A DNA stretch of 64,000 nt from Rhodoferax sp. BAB1. GTDB taxonomy: Bacteria; Pseudomonadota; Gammaproteobacteria; Burkholderiales; Burkholderiaceae_C. Of the stretch, positions 1-9,497 are shown piece by piece. Both the position numbers and the translations under genes were made by a program. The notes under the pieces were generated by a model. The model was not told the DNA's origin and did no database searches. It saw only the letters and a program-made list of their open reading frames with translations. Positions within the stretch are counted from its first letter, which is position 1; every line of letters starts with the position of its first letter. The DNA is taken from positions 454,001 through 518,000 of the forward strand of contig NZ_CP054424.1 of assembly GCF_013334205.1 (NCBI RefSeq). The letters are read 5' to 3'.

Positions 1-199
1 CCCAGTTGCCGGCCGGCAGGTTGTGCAGGACCTGTTTGAGGCCGTGGGTCTTGAGCAGGCCGGCCAGTTCGTTCTTGTCATAAGGGTAGGGGAACAGGTA
101 TTCCACCGCCTCGAAGCCGGCCGCCTTGGCTGCGGCGAAGCGCTCCAGGAAGGGCACTTCGTTGAACAGCATGGTCAGGTTGGCTGCAAATTTGGGCAT
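1..199 (-). CDS. hyi: Hydroxypyruvate isomerase, N-terminal part (runs off the window)
   Basis: Only the first 66 residues are inside the window; the 3' end lies beyond base 1. The protein begins MPKFAANLTMLFNEVPFLER and continues with the GFEAVEYLFPY segment, which is how I recall hydroxypyruvate isomerases of the xylose-isomerase-like TIM-barrel fold beginning. These enzymes interconvert tartronate semialdehyde and hydroxypyruvate. The gene sits 68 bp downstream of gcl on the same strand, the usual order of the bacterial glyoxylate-to-glycerate pathway, so co-transcription is likely. A perfect 22-bp palindrome lies in the gap between them. The assignment rests on the N-terminus plus context; only the missing C-terminus limits it. 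Confidence 0.88.
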   Translation of the reverse strand, partial: MPKFAANLTMLFNEVPFLERFAAAKAAGFEAVEYLFPYPYDKNELAGLLKTHGLKQVLHNLPAGNW

Positions 200-224
200 G
201 TCTTTACTCCGTCAATATCAAAGA

Positions 225-246
225 GGGCCGGCACATGTGCCGGCCC
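225..246 (-). other. Perfect palindrome between gcl and hyi
   Basis: A 22-bp perfect inverted repeat (GGGCCGGCAC, then AT, then GTGCCGGCCC) lies in the 68-bp gap between the gcl stop and the hyi start. In the gcl-hyi transcript it would form a very stable hairpin, followed only by a weakly U-rich stretch. It could be a partial terminator, an RNA-processing site or a stabiliser of the upstream gcl message. Which of these applies cannot be read from sequence. Confidence 0.6.
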
Positions 247-267
247 CGGATGCTCGGTTGCTCAGGT

Positions 268-2034
<1,767 letters not shown>

Positions 2035-2120
2035 GGGGAGTTCTCCTTGAATATCAAAATCGATGCCGGACTGTAAAAATTCCCGGGCACTTGCGGAAGA
2101 GGGCTGGAGTCCATAACATC

Positions 2121-2137
2121 TATTCCATATCGGAATA
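2121..2137. promoter_or_regulatory. Candidate LysR operator between gcl and its divergent regulator
   Basis: TATTCC-ATATC-GGAATA is a perfect 6+6 inverted repeat with a 5-nt spacer in the 117-bp intergenic region shared by gcl and the LysR gene. LysR-type proteins bind interrupted dyads with T...A ends, often close to their own promoter. It ends 14 bp before the LysR start and lies 86 bp before the gcl start, so it could serve autorepression and gcl activation. It is unusually A+T-rich for the neighbourhood. Function is inferred. Confidence 0.55.
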
Positions 2138-2151
2138 AACAGGCGGAAACG

Positions 2152-3066
2152 ATGGATCGATTGCATGCGATGGAGGTGTACGTCAGGGTGGTGGAAACCG
2201 GCAGCTTTTCCAAGGCGGCCAAGGAGTTCTCCATCACCCAGCCCACGGTGACCAAGCTGGTGGCGGCGATCGAGGAGCGCCTCAAGGTGCGCCTGCTCAA
2301 CCGCAACACGCGCGGTGTCAGCGTCACCGAATCGGGCGCGCTGTATTACGAGAAGTGCAAGGTCATCGTGCGCGAGTCGGACGAAGCCGACAACATCGTG
2401 CGCCTGCGCCAGACCCAGGCCCAGGGCCTGCTGCGCATCGGCACCTCGGTGGCCTTCGGGCGGCGCGTGGTCACGCCGCTGGCGCTGGAATTCATGGCCA
2501 AGCACCCGCAGGTGCAGATCGACCTGAGTTTCGAGGACCGTTACATCGACCTGGTCGCCAATGGCATCGACCTGGCCATCCGCATGGGCAAGCTGGCCGA
2601 CTCCACGCTGGGCGCACGTTTCCTGGGGGTCAACCCCTGGCTGATGGTGGCCTCACCCAAGTACCTGCGCAAGCACGGCACGCCGAAACAGGCGGCGGAT
2701 CTGAGCCGGCACCCGGCCCTGATCTACAGCAGCGTGCTGGGCGACGATGTCTGGCGCATGACGACCCCCAAGGGCGACTCGGTGACGGTGCCGGTGGCCG
2801 GGCGCCTGCGTTCCAACAACCTGGCGGCCGTGCTGGCGGCAGCACGCAACGGTTTTGGCATCGCGGCCATGCCGCACTACGTGGCCAGCGAGTCGCTGAA
2901 GTCAGGCCATGTGGTGGAGGTGCTCAAGGGCCACGGCCTGCCCGAACAGGAGATCCACGCGGTGTTCCCAAGCCCGAAGCTGGTGCCGGGCAAGGTGCTG
3001 GCCTTCATCGCCTACCTGCAGTCGCGCCTGGGCGAGCGGTGGTGGGACGATCTACCGAAGACTTGA
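2152..3066 (+). CDS. LysR-family regulator, probably of glyoxylate metabolism
   Basis: A 304-residue LysR-type protein. The N-terminal winged helix-turn-helix covers about residues 1-60 ([20 protein letters not shown] is the helix-turn-helix core). A linker helix follows, then a type 2 periplasmic-binding-like effector domain to about residue 297. Length is typical. It is transcribed divergently from gcl with a 117-bp shared intergenic region containing a perfect dyad, so it probably controls gcl-hyi and itself; the effector is unknown. Its stop codon overlaps the first base of a fold-back repeat element. Confidence 0.9.
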   Translation: MDRLHAMEVYVRVVETGSFSKAAKEFSITQPTVTKLVAAIEERLKVRLLNRNTRGVSVTESGALYYEKCKVIVRESDEADNIVRLRQTQAQGLLRIGTSVAFGRRVVTPLALEFMAKHPQVQIDLSFEDRYIDLVANGIDLAIRMGKLADSTLGARFLGVNPWLMVASPKYLRKHGTPKQAADLSRHPALIYSSVLGDDVWRMTTPKGDSVTVPVAGRLRSNNLAAVLAAARNGFGIAAMPHYVASESLKSGHVVEVLKGHGLPEQEIHAVFPSPKLVPGKVLAFIAYLQSRLGERWWDDLPKT

Positions 3067-3271
3067 AAACTTGCGAATAAATCTACTGCGCAACCCGATC
3101 GCGGCGTTGGGCGGTGTTGGCTCCGGCCGCTGCGCTTAACTTTCGTAAGCGAAAGTTAGCCTGCGCCGCAACTTCGTTGTCGGAATCCTCACGTACCCTG
3201 AGTACGTTCCGGTTCCTGCGCTCCGTCCGCCTTGCGCTCGGGCTGCTCGCTACGATTTCTTCGCAAGTTTT
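3066..3271. repeat. Fold-back (MITE-like) element of about 206 bp
   Basis: The ends are 18-bp terminal inverted repeats with 17 of 18 matching (left 3066-3083, right 3254-3271; outer end AAAACTTGCGAA). Inside are a perfect 9-bp hairpin, TAACTTTCG-TAAG-CGAAAGTTA at 3137-3158, and a smaller CGTAC...GTACG hairpin near 3193-3207. No open reading frame makes sense here. The element starts exactly at the stop codon of the LysR gene and ends 20 bp before the stop of the convergent lipoprotein gene, so it may act as a bidirectional terminator. I suspect a dispersed repeat, but copy number cannot be seen from one window. Confidence 0.65.
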
Positions 3272-3291
3272 GCGCGGGTGGCTGGCGGGAG

Positions 3292-3882
3292 CTATTGCGC
3301 ACTGGTGCCGGGCATGGAGACCAGGCGCACGGTCTGCGGGTTGGGCGGGATGGGGCGACGCGGGGTGCCCCGGGCGCCCTGGCCTTCGCTCAGGGTGTGC
3401 AACTGGAAGCTGCCGCTGGCATCCCACAGCCAGGTCTCGATGTAGCTGGCCTGCCCCAGGCGCACCGGCGCCGGGAAGGGGGCGGCCTGGCGCACCGTGC
3501 GTTCGATCTCGGCCATGACCTCGGGCGCGTGCTCGGGCGCGCGCATCCAGTTCAGTGCCAGCAGGTTGCCACGGCTGTCTACCTGCAGTTCCAGCACGCC
3601 GATGGCGTAGAGGAAATGCGGCATCACGCCCTGGAAGATGCGCCCGTTGTTCTTGTTGTAGAGGTGGTAGGCCGCGTCCAGGCGGTAGTCGATGGCGCTG
3701 TCGGCCGTGGAGACCGGGCCCATGGGCAACATCGGCTGCGCTGGCTCGGCCAGCACGGGGGCCGGCGGCGGGGGCAGGCTGGCCGTGGGTGTAGGGGCCG
3801 TGGCGCAGCCGGCCAGCAGGGCCAGCAGCAGGAGTGCGCCGACGGCGGGCAGGAAAGGGCGAGCGTGAGGGTTAAAGCGCAT
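3292..3882 (-). CDS. Lipoprotein with TonB C-terminal-like domain
   Basis: A 196-residue predicted lipoprotein: MRFNPHARPFLPAVGALLL leads into a lipobox LLAGC, so Cys near residue 24 should be lipidated. A Pro/Ala-rich linker follows, then a domain of about 100 residues containing YAIGVLELQVDSRGNLLALN and ERTVRQAAPFPAP. These resemble the conserved strand and the APFPxxP segment of TonB C-terminal domains. There is no TonB N-terminal anchor, so it is not a canonical TonB and the function is unknown. I placed the start at MRFNPH because the upstream extension lacks a signal sequence. It converges with the LysR gene across the fold-back element. Confidence 0.75.
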   Translation of the reverse strand: MRFNPHARPFLPAVGALLLLALLAGCATAPTPTASLPPPPAPVLAEPAQPMLPMGPVSTADSAIDYRLDAAYHLYNKNNGRIFQGVMPHFLYAIGVLELQVDSRGNLLALNWMRAPEHAPEVMAEIERTVRQAAPFPAPVRLGQASYIETWLWDASGSFQLHTLSEGQGARGTPRRPIPPNPQTVRLVSMPGTSAQ

Positions 3883-4122
3883 GGAAGGGTGTCCGGCCGG
3901 ATCCGTTGTCCCAACGGGGCCCGGCCTGCAGGCTGTGATGCGGCTACTGTGCCACAAATGTCAGCAACTGTTACAGGTCTTGACCCGCCGGGGCGTGTTT
4001 GGCGGCCGGCGGTGGCCGGATGTGTGCCTGCCGTGCAACAGCCCGGCGGGTGTGGCGCTGCCGCCGCCCGGTTACCGCCAGGTTACGAGGCGGCACAATG
4101 TGAGCAGGAGACCGAGAGAACA

Positions 4123-5439
4123 ATGAATGCCCCAGATCCCCGCCTGCAGCCCCGCGAATTCCTGATGCACCTGTACCAGGCCGCCGTGCGGCGCGCCCTG
4201 CCCCTGCACAACACGGCAGCCTTCCTGCCCCAGCCGCCCAAGGGCCGCACCGTCGTCATCGGTGCCGGCAAGGCCGGCGGTGCCATGGCGCAGGCGGTCG
4301 AGGCCCTGTGGCCGGCCGACGCGCCGCTGTCGGGCCTGGTGGTCACGCGTTACCACCACACCCCGCCGCGCCCGGCGGGCCTGGCGCAGCGCATCGAGGT
4401 GGTCGAGGCCTCGCACCCGGTGCCCGATGCGGCCGGCCTGGCCGCATCGCAGCGCATCCTGCAGCTGGTGCAGGGCCTGACGGCCGACGACCTGGTGCTG
4501 TGCCTGATCTCCGGTGGCGGCTCGGCCCTGCTGACGCTGCCGGCCGAAGGCCTGACGCTGCAGGACAAACAAGGCATCAACAAGGCCCTGCTGGCCAGCG
4601 GCGCCAACATCGGCGAGATGAACTGCGTGCGCAAGCACCTCTCGCGCATCAAGGGCGGGCGCCTGGCTGCGGCCTGCGCGCCGGCCCAGGTGGTGACACT
4701 GACCATCAGCGACGTGCCGGGCGACGACCCTTCCGTGATTGCCAGCGGCCCCACCGTGCCCGACGCCACCACCTGCGCCGATGCCCTGTCCATCCTGAAG
4801 CGCTACCGCATCGAGGTGCCGGCCCCGGTACAGGCTGCGCTCGAACAAGGCGCACTGGAAACGCCCAAGCCCGGCAGTCCGATCTTCCAGGGTCACCAGG
4901 TCAACATGATCGCCACGCCCCTGCAGTCGCTGGAAGCCGCGGCGGCGGCGGCGCGCGCCGCCGGCCTGAACGCCTACATCCTGAGCGACGAGATGGAAGG
5001 CGAGTCGCGCGAAGTCGGCAAGGTGCATGCGGCGCTGGCTCGGGGTGTGGCGCAGCGTGGCCAGCCCTTTGCCAGACCCTGCGTCATCCTCAGCGGTGGC
5101 GAGACCACGGTCACGGTGCGCCCGGTGCCCGCCAGCGAACAGCGCGGCAAGGGTGGCCGTGCCGGCGAGTTCTGCCTGGGGCTGGCGCTGGCCCTGCAGG
5201 GCCAGCCTGGCGTCTGGGCCCTGGCGGCCGACACCGATGGCATCGATGGCATGGAAGAGAACGCCGGCGCCTGGGTCGAGCCCGGCACCCTGGCCCGGGC
5301 CCAGGCGCAGGGCATGAAGGTGGAGCGTTACCTGGACCGCAACGACGCCTACGGCTTTTTCCAGCCCCTGGGGGACCTGGTGGTGACCGGCCCGACCCAC
5401 ACCAATGTGAACGATTTCCGGGCTCTGCTGATTTTGTAG
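4123..5439 (+). CDS. ttuD: Glycerate 2-kinase / hydroxypyruvate reductase-family protein (MOFRL)
   Basis: A 438-residue MOFRL-family glycerate kinase. The N-terminal domain has GAGKAGGAMAQAVE near residue 45 and the SGGGSALLTLPA loop near residue 128. The C-terminal MOFRL domain carries the DTDGIDGMEENAGAW motif near residue 370. TtuD-type enzymes phosphorylate glycerate to 2-phosphoglycerate; older annotations call them hydroxypyruvate reductase. It completes the route begun by Gcl and Hyi, although it is on the opposite strand and not in their operon. The tartronate-semialdehyde reductase expected in this pathway is not inside the window. Start chosen at MNAPDPRLQ, preceded by GGAGACCGAGAGAAC; a much longer in-frame extension overlaps the lipoprotein promoter and is rejected. 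Confidence 0.93.
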   Translation: MNAPDPRLQPREFLMHLYQAAVRRALPLHNTAAFLPQPPKGRTVVIGAGKAGGAMAQAVEALWPADAPLSGLVVTRYHHTPPRPAGLAQRIEVVEASHPVPDAAGLAASQRILQLVQGLTADDLVLCLISGGGSALLTLPAEGLTLQDKQGINKALLASGANIGEMNCVRKHLSRIKGGRLAAACAPAQVVTLTISDVPGDDPSVIASGPTVPDATTCADALSILKRYRIEVPAPVQAALEQGALETPKPGSPIFQGHQVNMIATPLQSLEAAAAAARAAGLNAYILSDEMEGESREVGKVHAALARGVAQRGQPFARPCVILSGGETTVTVRPVPASEQRGKGGRAGEFCLGLALALQGQPGVWALAADTDGIDGMEENAGAWVEPGTLARAQAQGMKVERYLDRNDAYGFFQPLGDLVVTGPTHTNVNDFRALLIL

Positions 5440-5518
5440 GCAGTCGCGGGCGTCTTTCGTGCCTGGTCTTTGACTTGGCTCAAGGTCGGCGGGGCGGCGG
5501 GGCGGCACAGTGGCTCCC

Positions 5519-6142
5519 ATGCTGCCACCCGAATTCATGGACCCCAGTGCCGAGCGCCGCAAGTCGGCGGCCGGTGCCGTGCTGCTCAAGCGCGGCAGCA
5601 CGCCTACCGCGGTGATGTATGTGGAGTCCGGTCGCGTGGCGCTGGGTGTGATGGAGGGTGAAGCCCTGGCGCATCAGCTCGGCGAGATCCAGGGGCCGTT
5701 CTGGCTGGAGGCCACGGCCGCCGTGCTGGGCCTGCCCAGTGTCGTGGATGCCGTGGCCGAGACCGAGGTCGTGTTGCGGCGCATTCCGCTGGCGCGGTTT
5801 CGCCAGTCGCTGGCGGCCATGCCCGTTGCGGCCCGCACCGTGCTGCAGGATGTGGCCACGGCGCATCGGCGCCAGACCGAACTGGCGGTCAGCCGCCTGG
5901 CCAAGGATGCCGAGGCACGCTGTGCCGAGTGGCTGCTGCGCCATGCCCAACCCGGCGAGAAGGGGGCGCTGGCCGTGCCGCTGGAGCAGCGCAAGCGCCT
6001 GATCGCCGCGCAGCTGGGCATTGCACCGGAGACGCTGTCGCGGGTGCTGCGCCATCTGCGTGAGCGCAGCCTGATCAGCGGCACGGGCCGTGTGCTCAAT
6101 CTGCTGGACCCGGGCGGTCTGCGTCTGCTGGCCGGGGTCTGA
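5519..6142 (+). CDS. Crp/Fnr-family transcription regulator
   Basis: A 207-residue regulator with an N-terminal cyclic-nucleotide-binding-like beta barrel (about residues 15-110) and a C-terminal winged helix containing EQRKRLIAAQLGIAPETLSRVLRHLRERSLI (given here as the segment around residues 160-190), the typical Crp helix-turn-helix. No N-terminal FNR cysteines are visible and the barrel lacks a convincing cAMP-binding RxS motif, so the ligand is unknown. Alternative starts exist at GTG 5510 and ATG 5537; I took ATG 5519 for its spacing to a purine-rich GGCGGGG stretch. It follows ttuD by 79 bp and may be read from the same transcript. Confidence 0.85.
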   Translation: MLPPEFMDPSAERRKSAAGAVLLKRGSTPTAVMYVESGRVALGVMEGEALAHQLGEIQGPFWLEATAAVLGLPSVVDAVAETEVVLRRIPLARFRQSLAAMPVAARTVLQDVATAHRRQTELAVSRLAKDAEARCAEWLLRHAQPGEKGALAVPLEQRKRLIAAQLGIAPETLSRVLRHLRERSLISGTGRVLNLLDPGGLRLLAGV

Positions 6143-6224
6143 TCACAGAGCCAGACAGCTCAGTGTCGGCTTCATAGGCCGGTGCCGTAGAAGTGCCCCT
6201 ATCGCGGAACGCCGTGGAACCGGC

Positions 6225-6299
6225 TTCGCCGGGCCACTGGCGTTGCCCCCCGCAAGGGGCTGAGGGCCGCGGCTCCAAGCCTGCCTGCGCAGGCTTGGA
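6225..6299. repeat. Cluster of hairpins, possible REP-like intergenic repeat
   Basis: The 236-bp gap between the Crp/Fnr gene and the thioesterase gene is packed with inverted repeats. They include CCGGC-TTC-GCCGG near 6226, GCCCC...GGGGC at 6245-6260, and a perfect 11-bp stem TCCAAGCCTGC / GCAGGCTTGGA with a 4-nt CTGC loop at 6274-6299. No open reading frame fits. It lies between convergent genes and could terminate both, although no U-tract follows the stems. Its modular look suggests a dispersed repeat. Confidence 0.5.
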
Positions 6300-6378
6300 C
6301 GGCACGAAGAGCCTGAGCCTCTGGCCTAGGCACAAGGCATTAAGCGACACGTAGTGCGCGCAGCCTGGGGGTGTTCAA

Positions 6379-6831
6379 CTAACTGCACAGGGCCTTGATA
6401 TCGGCCGGGATCGGGATGGCGCGTATACCCTTGCCGTCCTCGCGGTGCGCCGCGAAGATGCGCACCTCGTCGCATTCCATGATCAGGTCCACCGAAGCAT
6501 CCGGGTTCTCGCGCCTGATCTGGTAACGCTGCACAAAACTCTTCTCGCGCCACTCGGCCACGTGCACGTGGATCTGCAGGGTGTCGCCGTAGCTGGCGGT
6601 CTTGACGAAACGCGCGTGCGTGTCCACCAGGGGTGTGCCGATCAGGCCGCTGGTTTTTTCGGTCTCGTGCCAGGGCGGCACGCCGCATTGCAGGAAGAAG
6701 TGGCGCGAGGCCGCGTCGATCCAGCGGAAGAAGTTGGGAAACCAGACGATGCGTGCGGGGTCGCAGTCGCCGAACTCGACGCGCTGGGTGTAGACGACGG
6801 TGCGCGGCTGGGGGGAGGTGGTGGCTGTCAT
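6379..6831 (-). CDS. Acyl-CoA thioesterase of the 4-hydroxybenzoyl-CoA thioesterase type
   Basis: A 150-residue single hot-dog-fold protein. EFGDCDPARIVWFPNFFRW near residues 19-37 matches the 4HBT signature; by recollection of the Pseudomonas 4-hydroxybenzoyl-CoA thioesterase, the second aspartate of the DCD triplet (D24 here) is the catalytic residue. Similarity to that enzyme also seems to continue through DAASRHFF, the CGVPPW segment, EWREKSFVQR and a C-terminal LCS. It should hydrolyse an aromatic or other acyl-CoA in the cytoplasm. It lies downstream of the Bug and ior genes, but an intrinsic terminator separates it from them. Confidence 0.88.
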   Translation of the reverse strand: MTATTSPQPRTVVYTQRVEFGDCDPARIVWFPNFFRWIDAASRHFFLQCGVPPWHETEKTSGLIGTPLVDTHARFVKTASYGDTLQIHVHVAEWREKSFVQRYQIRRENPDASVDLIMECDEVRIFAAHREDGKGIRAIPIPADIKALCS

Positions 6832-6840
6832 GGCAGGGAA

Positions 6841-6870
6841 TAAAAAAGCCCCTGCGCAGGCGCAGGGGCT
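6841..6870 (-). terminator. Intrinsic terminator after the Bug receptor gene
   Basis: On the minus strand AGCCCCTGCG, a 4-nt loop and CGCAGGGGCT form a perfect 10-bp stem followed by a run of six U. It lies 16 bp after the stop codon of the Bug gene and just upstream of the thioesterase start, so it should end the ior-Bug transcript. Confidence 0.85.
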
Positions 6871-6885
6871 GGATGCGGGCTGGCT

Positions 6886-7878
6886 TCAGTCGCCCTTGAT
6901 GCCGCGTTCGCGGATCAGGGCGCCGAAACGCTTGGAGTCGTCCGTCGCCTTGGCGGCGAATTGCTGCGGCGTCATCGGCGCCGCTTCGCCACCGAGGGCG
7001 GCAATGCGGTCCTTGGCGGACTGGCTGCCCAGGATCTTGTTGATCTCGGTGTTCAGGCGCGCGACCACAGCGGGCGGCGTGCCGGCCGGGGCGTAGAAGC
7101 CGAAGTAGCTGTCGGCGTCGAAGCCCTTGAGGCCGGTGGCCTCGTCCACGGTGGGCACGTCGGGGAACAGCGGCGAACGCTTGGGGCTGCCGATGGCCAG
7201 CAGCTTGAGCCGGTTGGCGCGCACATGCGGCAGGGCGATGCCCGGATCGAAGGCAAAGTCGATCTGGCCGGCCAGCAGGTCGTTGAGCGCCGGGGCTGCG
7301 CCGCGGTAGGGGACGTGCACGGAGAAGGTGCCGGTCATGCTCTTGAGCATCTCGGTGGCTAGGTGCGGCGAGCTGCCGTTGCCCGGCGAGCCGTAGGACA
7401 GCTTGCCCGGGTTGGCCTTCATGTAGGAGACGAACTCGCGGGCGTTGGCCACCGGCAGCGCGGGCTTGACCACCAGGAACACGGCGACGCGGGCGACCGA
7501 GGCTACCGGGCTCAGGTCCTTGGCGGGGTCGAAGGGCATCTTGGGGTAGATGTGCGGGTTCACCGACACCAGACCGCCCGAGCTCATCAGCAGCGTATAG
7601 CCGTCGGCCGGCGACTTGACCACGACGTCACCGCCGATGTTGCCGCCCGAGCCGGCGCGGTTTTCCACCACCACCGGCTGGCCCAGCGCGTCCTGCAGCG
7701 GCGCGGCCACCAGACGCGCCAGCACGTCGGCCACACCGCCGGGCGGGAAGGTCACGATGACCTTGACCGGCTTGGTGGGGTAACCCTGCGCGTGCGCCAC
7801 GGGCAGCACGCCGGCGGCGGCCACCAGCGCGGCGAGCAGGCTGCGTCGCAGCAGTCGGGATTGGATTTTGCTTGTCAT
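6886..7878 (-). CDS. Bug-family tripartite tricarboxylate receptor (extracytoplasmic solute binding)
   Basis: A 330-residue secreted binding protein. The signal peptide is about residues 1-31 (twin Arg-rich start, hydrophobic LLAALVAAAGVLPVAHA, cleavage before QGYP). The mature protein starts YPTKPVKVIVTFPPGGVADVLAR, the hallmark of Bug receptors, which bind carboxylates in the periplasm. No TctA/TctB membrane partners are nearby; such orphan Bug genes are common in Burkholderiales. Start chosen at MTSKIQSR, directly preceded by AGGAGACCC. It follows iorB by 20 bp, so ligand and regulation are probably linked to the ior genes, perhaps an aromatic or 2-oxo acid; this is inference. Confidence 0.9.
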   Translation of the reverse strand: MTSKIQSRLLRRSLLAALVAAAGVLPVAHAQGYPTKPVKVIVTFPPGGVADVLARLVAAPLQDALGQPVVVENRAGSGGNIGGDVVVKSPADGYTLLMSSGGLVSVNPHIYPKMPFDPAKDLSPVASVARVAVFLVVKPALPVANAREFVSYMKANPGKLSYGSPGNGSSPHLATEMLKSMTGTFSVHVPYRGAAPALNDLLAGQIDFAFDPGIALPHVRANRLKLLAIGSPKRSPLFPDVPTVDEATGLKGFDADSYFGFYAPAGTPPAVVARLNTEINKILGSQSAKDRIAALGGEAAPMTPQQFAAKATDDSKRFGALIRERGIKGD

Positions 7879-7898
7879 GGTGGGTCTCCTTCGTTGTA

Positions 7899-9497
7899 TC
7901 AACTCGTCTTCTTCACTGGGGGCCTGCGCATCCAGCGGATGGGTTGCGCCTTGACGGGGCGCGCCGGTACGCCGTGTTTTACCAGAGCCTGATCGAGGGT
8001 TTTCCCGGCGTCATCGGCCAGGGCCGCTTGGCGTGCCGCGGCGATCGCGGCGGCACGTGCATCGTCATGTTCGAAATGGTCGGCCACGGCCAGGTGTTGC
8101 ACCACGTGCAGCAGGTTGTCCTTGCCGCGCTCGTTGGTGGAGCCGTAGCCCTTGATCAGGCGGCCGCACAAGGCCAGCTCGTGGCCCGTGGGCCAGTGGC
8201 GAGCGGTGCTGCCCACCACGGCGGCCAGCCATTGTTCGATCAGCGCCTGCTCGGTGGCATAACGGCTGCCCAGCGGGCGCAGCGCGCGCAGCATGGCCAG
8301 GCCACGCAGGGCCAGCATGCCGGCTACCGAATGGGTGCCGATCTTCAGCGGCAGGGCCCAGGGCGTCTTGCCGGCCAGCACGCGTTTGCGGTCCCAGGCC
8401 AGCACGCGCTGCGCCAGGTCCGTGGGCAGCAGGGCGGCGAACTCGGGCGCGCCGGGTTTGAAGTGGTCGTAGAGCTTGAGCAGGTCGGCTTCGCCGGCCT
8501 TGACCTCGCCCAACACACGCGACCAGCGGCTGGCGCGGCTCTTGAGGTCGGCCACGCGGATGATGTCGTCGAAGGCCATCCACAGCGCCAGCCAGCGCGC
8601 CATCTCGCGCGTGACGGCCCAGCCGCGTGTGCCCTGCGGATCGCTCGCGCGCTCGGCCGCCAGCACCTGTTGCAGGCGCTCGATGTAGCGCTGTGCGTAG
8701 GCGGCGTTCTGGTACTCGACCAGGCGCGCATGGCCCAGGGCGATGATCTCGTGCAGCACGCCGGGGAAGAGCGCGGCCACGGGGGCGGGCAGGGCCGGCA
8801 CTTCGGCGGCCGGGGCCACAGCTTTCGGTGTGAGCACCTGCTCGATGAATTGAGCCTGCGTGCGCTGTGCATGCACGGCGTCGAAGCCCAGGGCAAAACC
8901 ACGCAGGCTGGCCTGGGCACTGCCGCCGCTGTCTTTGAGGATGGCTTCGTACTCGGCGCGGCCCATGGGCAGCAGGCCGCTGGCGGCGATGCAGCCCAGC
9001 ATCACGGCGCTGACGATGGTGCCGGCCTGGCGCGTGAGTTCGGCCATGTCCAGCACGTGGTGGGCGCGGCTGTGCGCGGTGATGAGGTTCAGCAGGCCCT
9101 GCGCGTCGCGCCGGCCGTCGCCCATCTGCATCTTTTCCATGGTGGTCAGCGCGCGCGCCGTGGAGCTCAACACCAGGGTGCGGTCGCTGCTGGCGTGGCC
9201 CAGGCTGATCTGGCGCACGGTCTCGAGCAGCTCGCTGGAGACCAGGGCGTCGAGCCGGCCCGGCATGGGGTAGAGGCCCAGCACGGGGCGTTTGCCATCC
9301 AGTTCCTTGACCGGGACGGGGAAGACTTCGAGGTAGTAGGTGGTGGCGCCGGTGCGCTGGGCCACGCCGGGGATGGAGGTGGCTTGCACGGGGTAGCCGG
9401 CGTGACGGGCGGTCTCGACCAGCCACTCGGTCAGCACGCCGCCGCCTTCGCCGCCTAGGGCGCAGAGGAGGAGGGATATTGGTTGTTGTTGGCTCAT
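7899..9497 (-). CDS. iorB: Indolepyruvate oxidoreductase beta subunit with C-terminal extension
   Basis: A 532-residue protein. Residues about 1-200 form a 2-oxoacid:ferredoxin oxidoreductase gamma-type domain (LLLCALGGEGGGVLTEWLVE at the start, then GVAQRTGATTYYLEV). The rest is a large helical region of unknown function found in the long betaproteobacterial forms of this subunit. With IorA it should oxidatively decarboxylate arylpyruvates to aryl-acetyl-CoA, passing electrons to ferredoxin. It is unusual that 544 bp containing a fold-back element separate it from iorA, since these two genes are normally adjacent. The Bug receptor gene follows 20 bp downstream. Confidence 0.88.
   Translation of the reverse strand: MSQQQPISLLLCALGGEGGGVLTEWLVETARHAGYPVQATSIPGVAQRTGATTYYLEVFPVPVKELDGKRPVLGLYPMPGRLDALVSSELLETVRQISLGHASSDRTLVLSSTARALTTMEKMQMGDGRRDAQGLLNLITAHSRAHHVLDMAELTRQAGTIVSAVMLGCIAASGLLPMGRAEYEAILKDSGGSAQASLRGFALGFDAVHAQRTQAQFIEQVLTPKAVAPAAEVPALPAPVAALFPGVLHEIIALGHARLVEYQNAAYAQRYIERLQQVLAAERASDPQGTRGWAVTREMARWLALWMAFDDIIRVADLKSRASRWSRVLGEVKAGEADLLKLYDHFKPGAPEFAALLPTDLAQRVLAWDRKRVLAGKTPWALPLKIGTHSVAGMLALRGLAMLRALRPLGSRYATEQALIEQWLAAVVGSTARHWPTGHELALCGRLIKGYGSTNERGKDNLLHVVQHLAVADHFEHDDARAAAIAAARQAALADDAGKTLDQALVKHGVPARPVKAQPIRWMRRPPVKKTS

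Noticed and set aside
3232-5439. A 735-residue reading of the glycerate kinase frame
   Set aside because: The upstream part is antisense to the lipoprotein gene and low in informative residues; family similarity starts at 4123.
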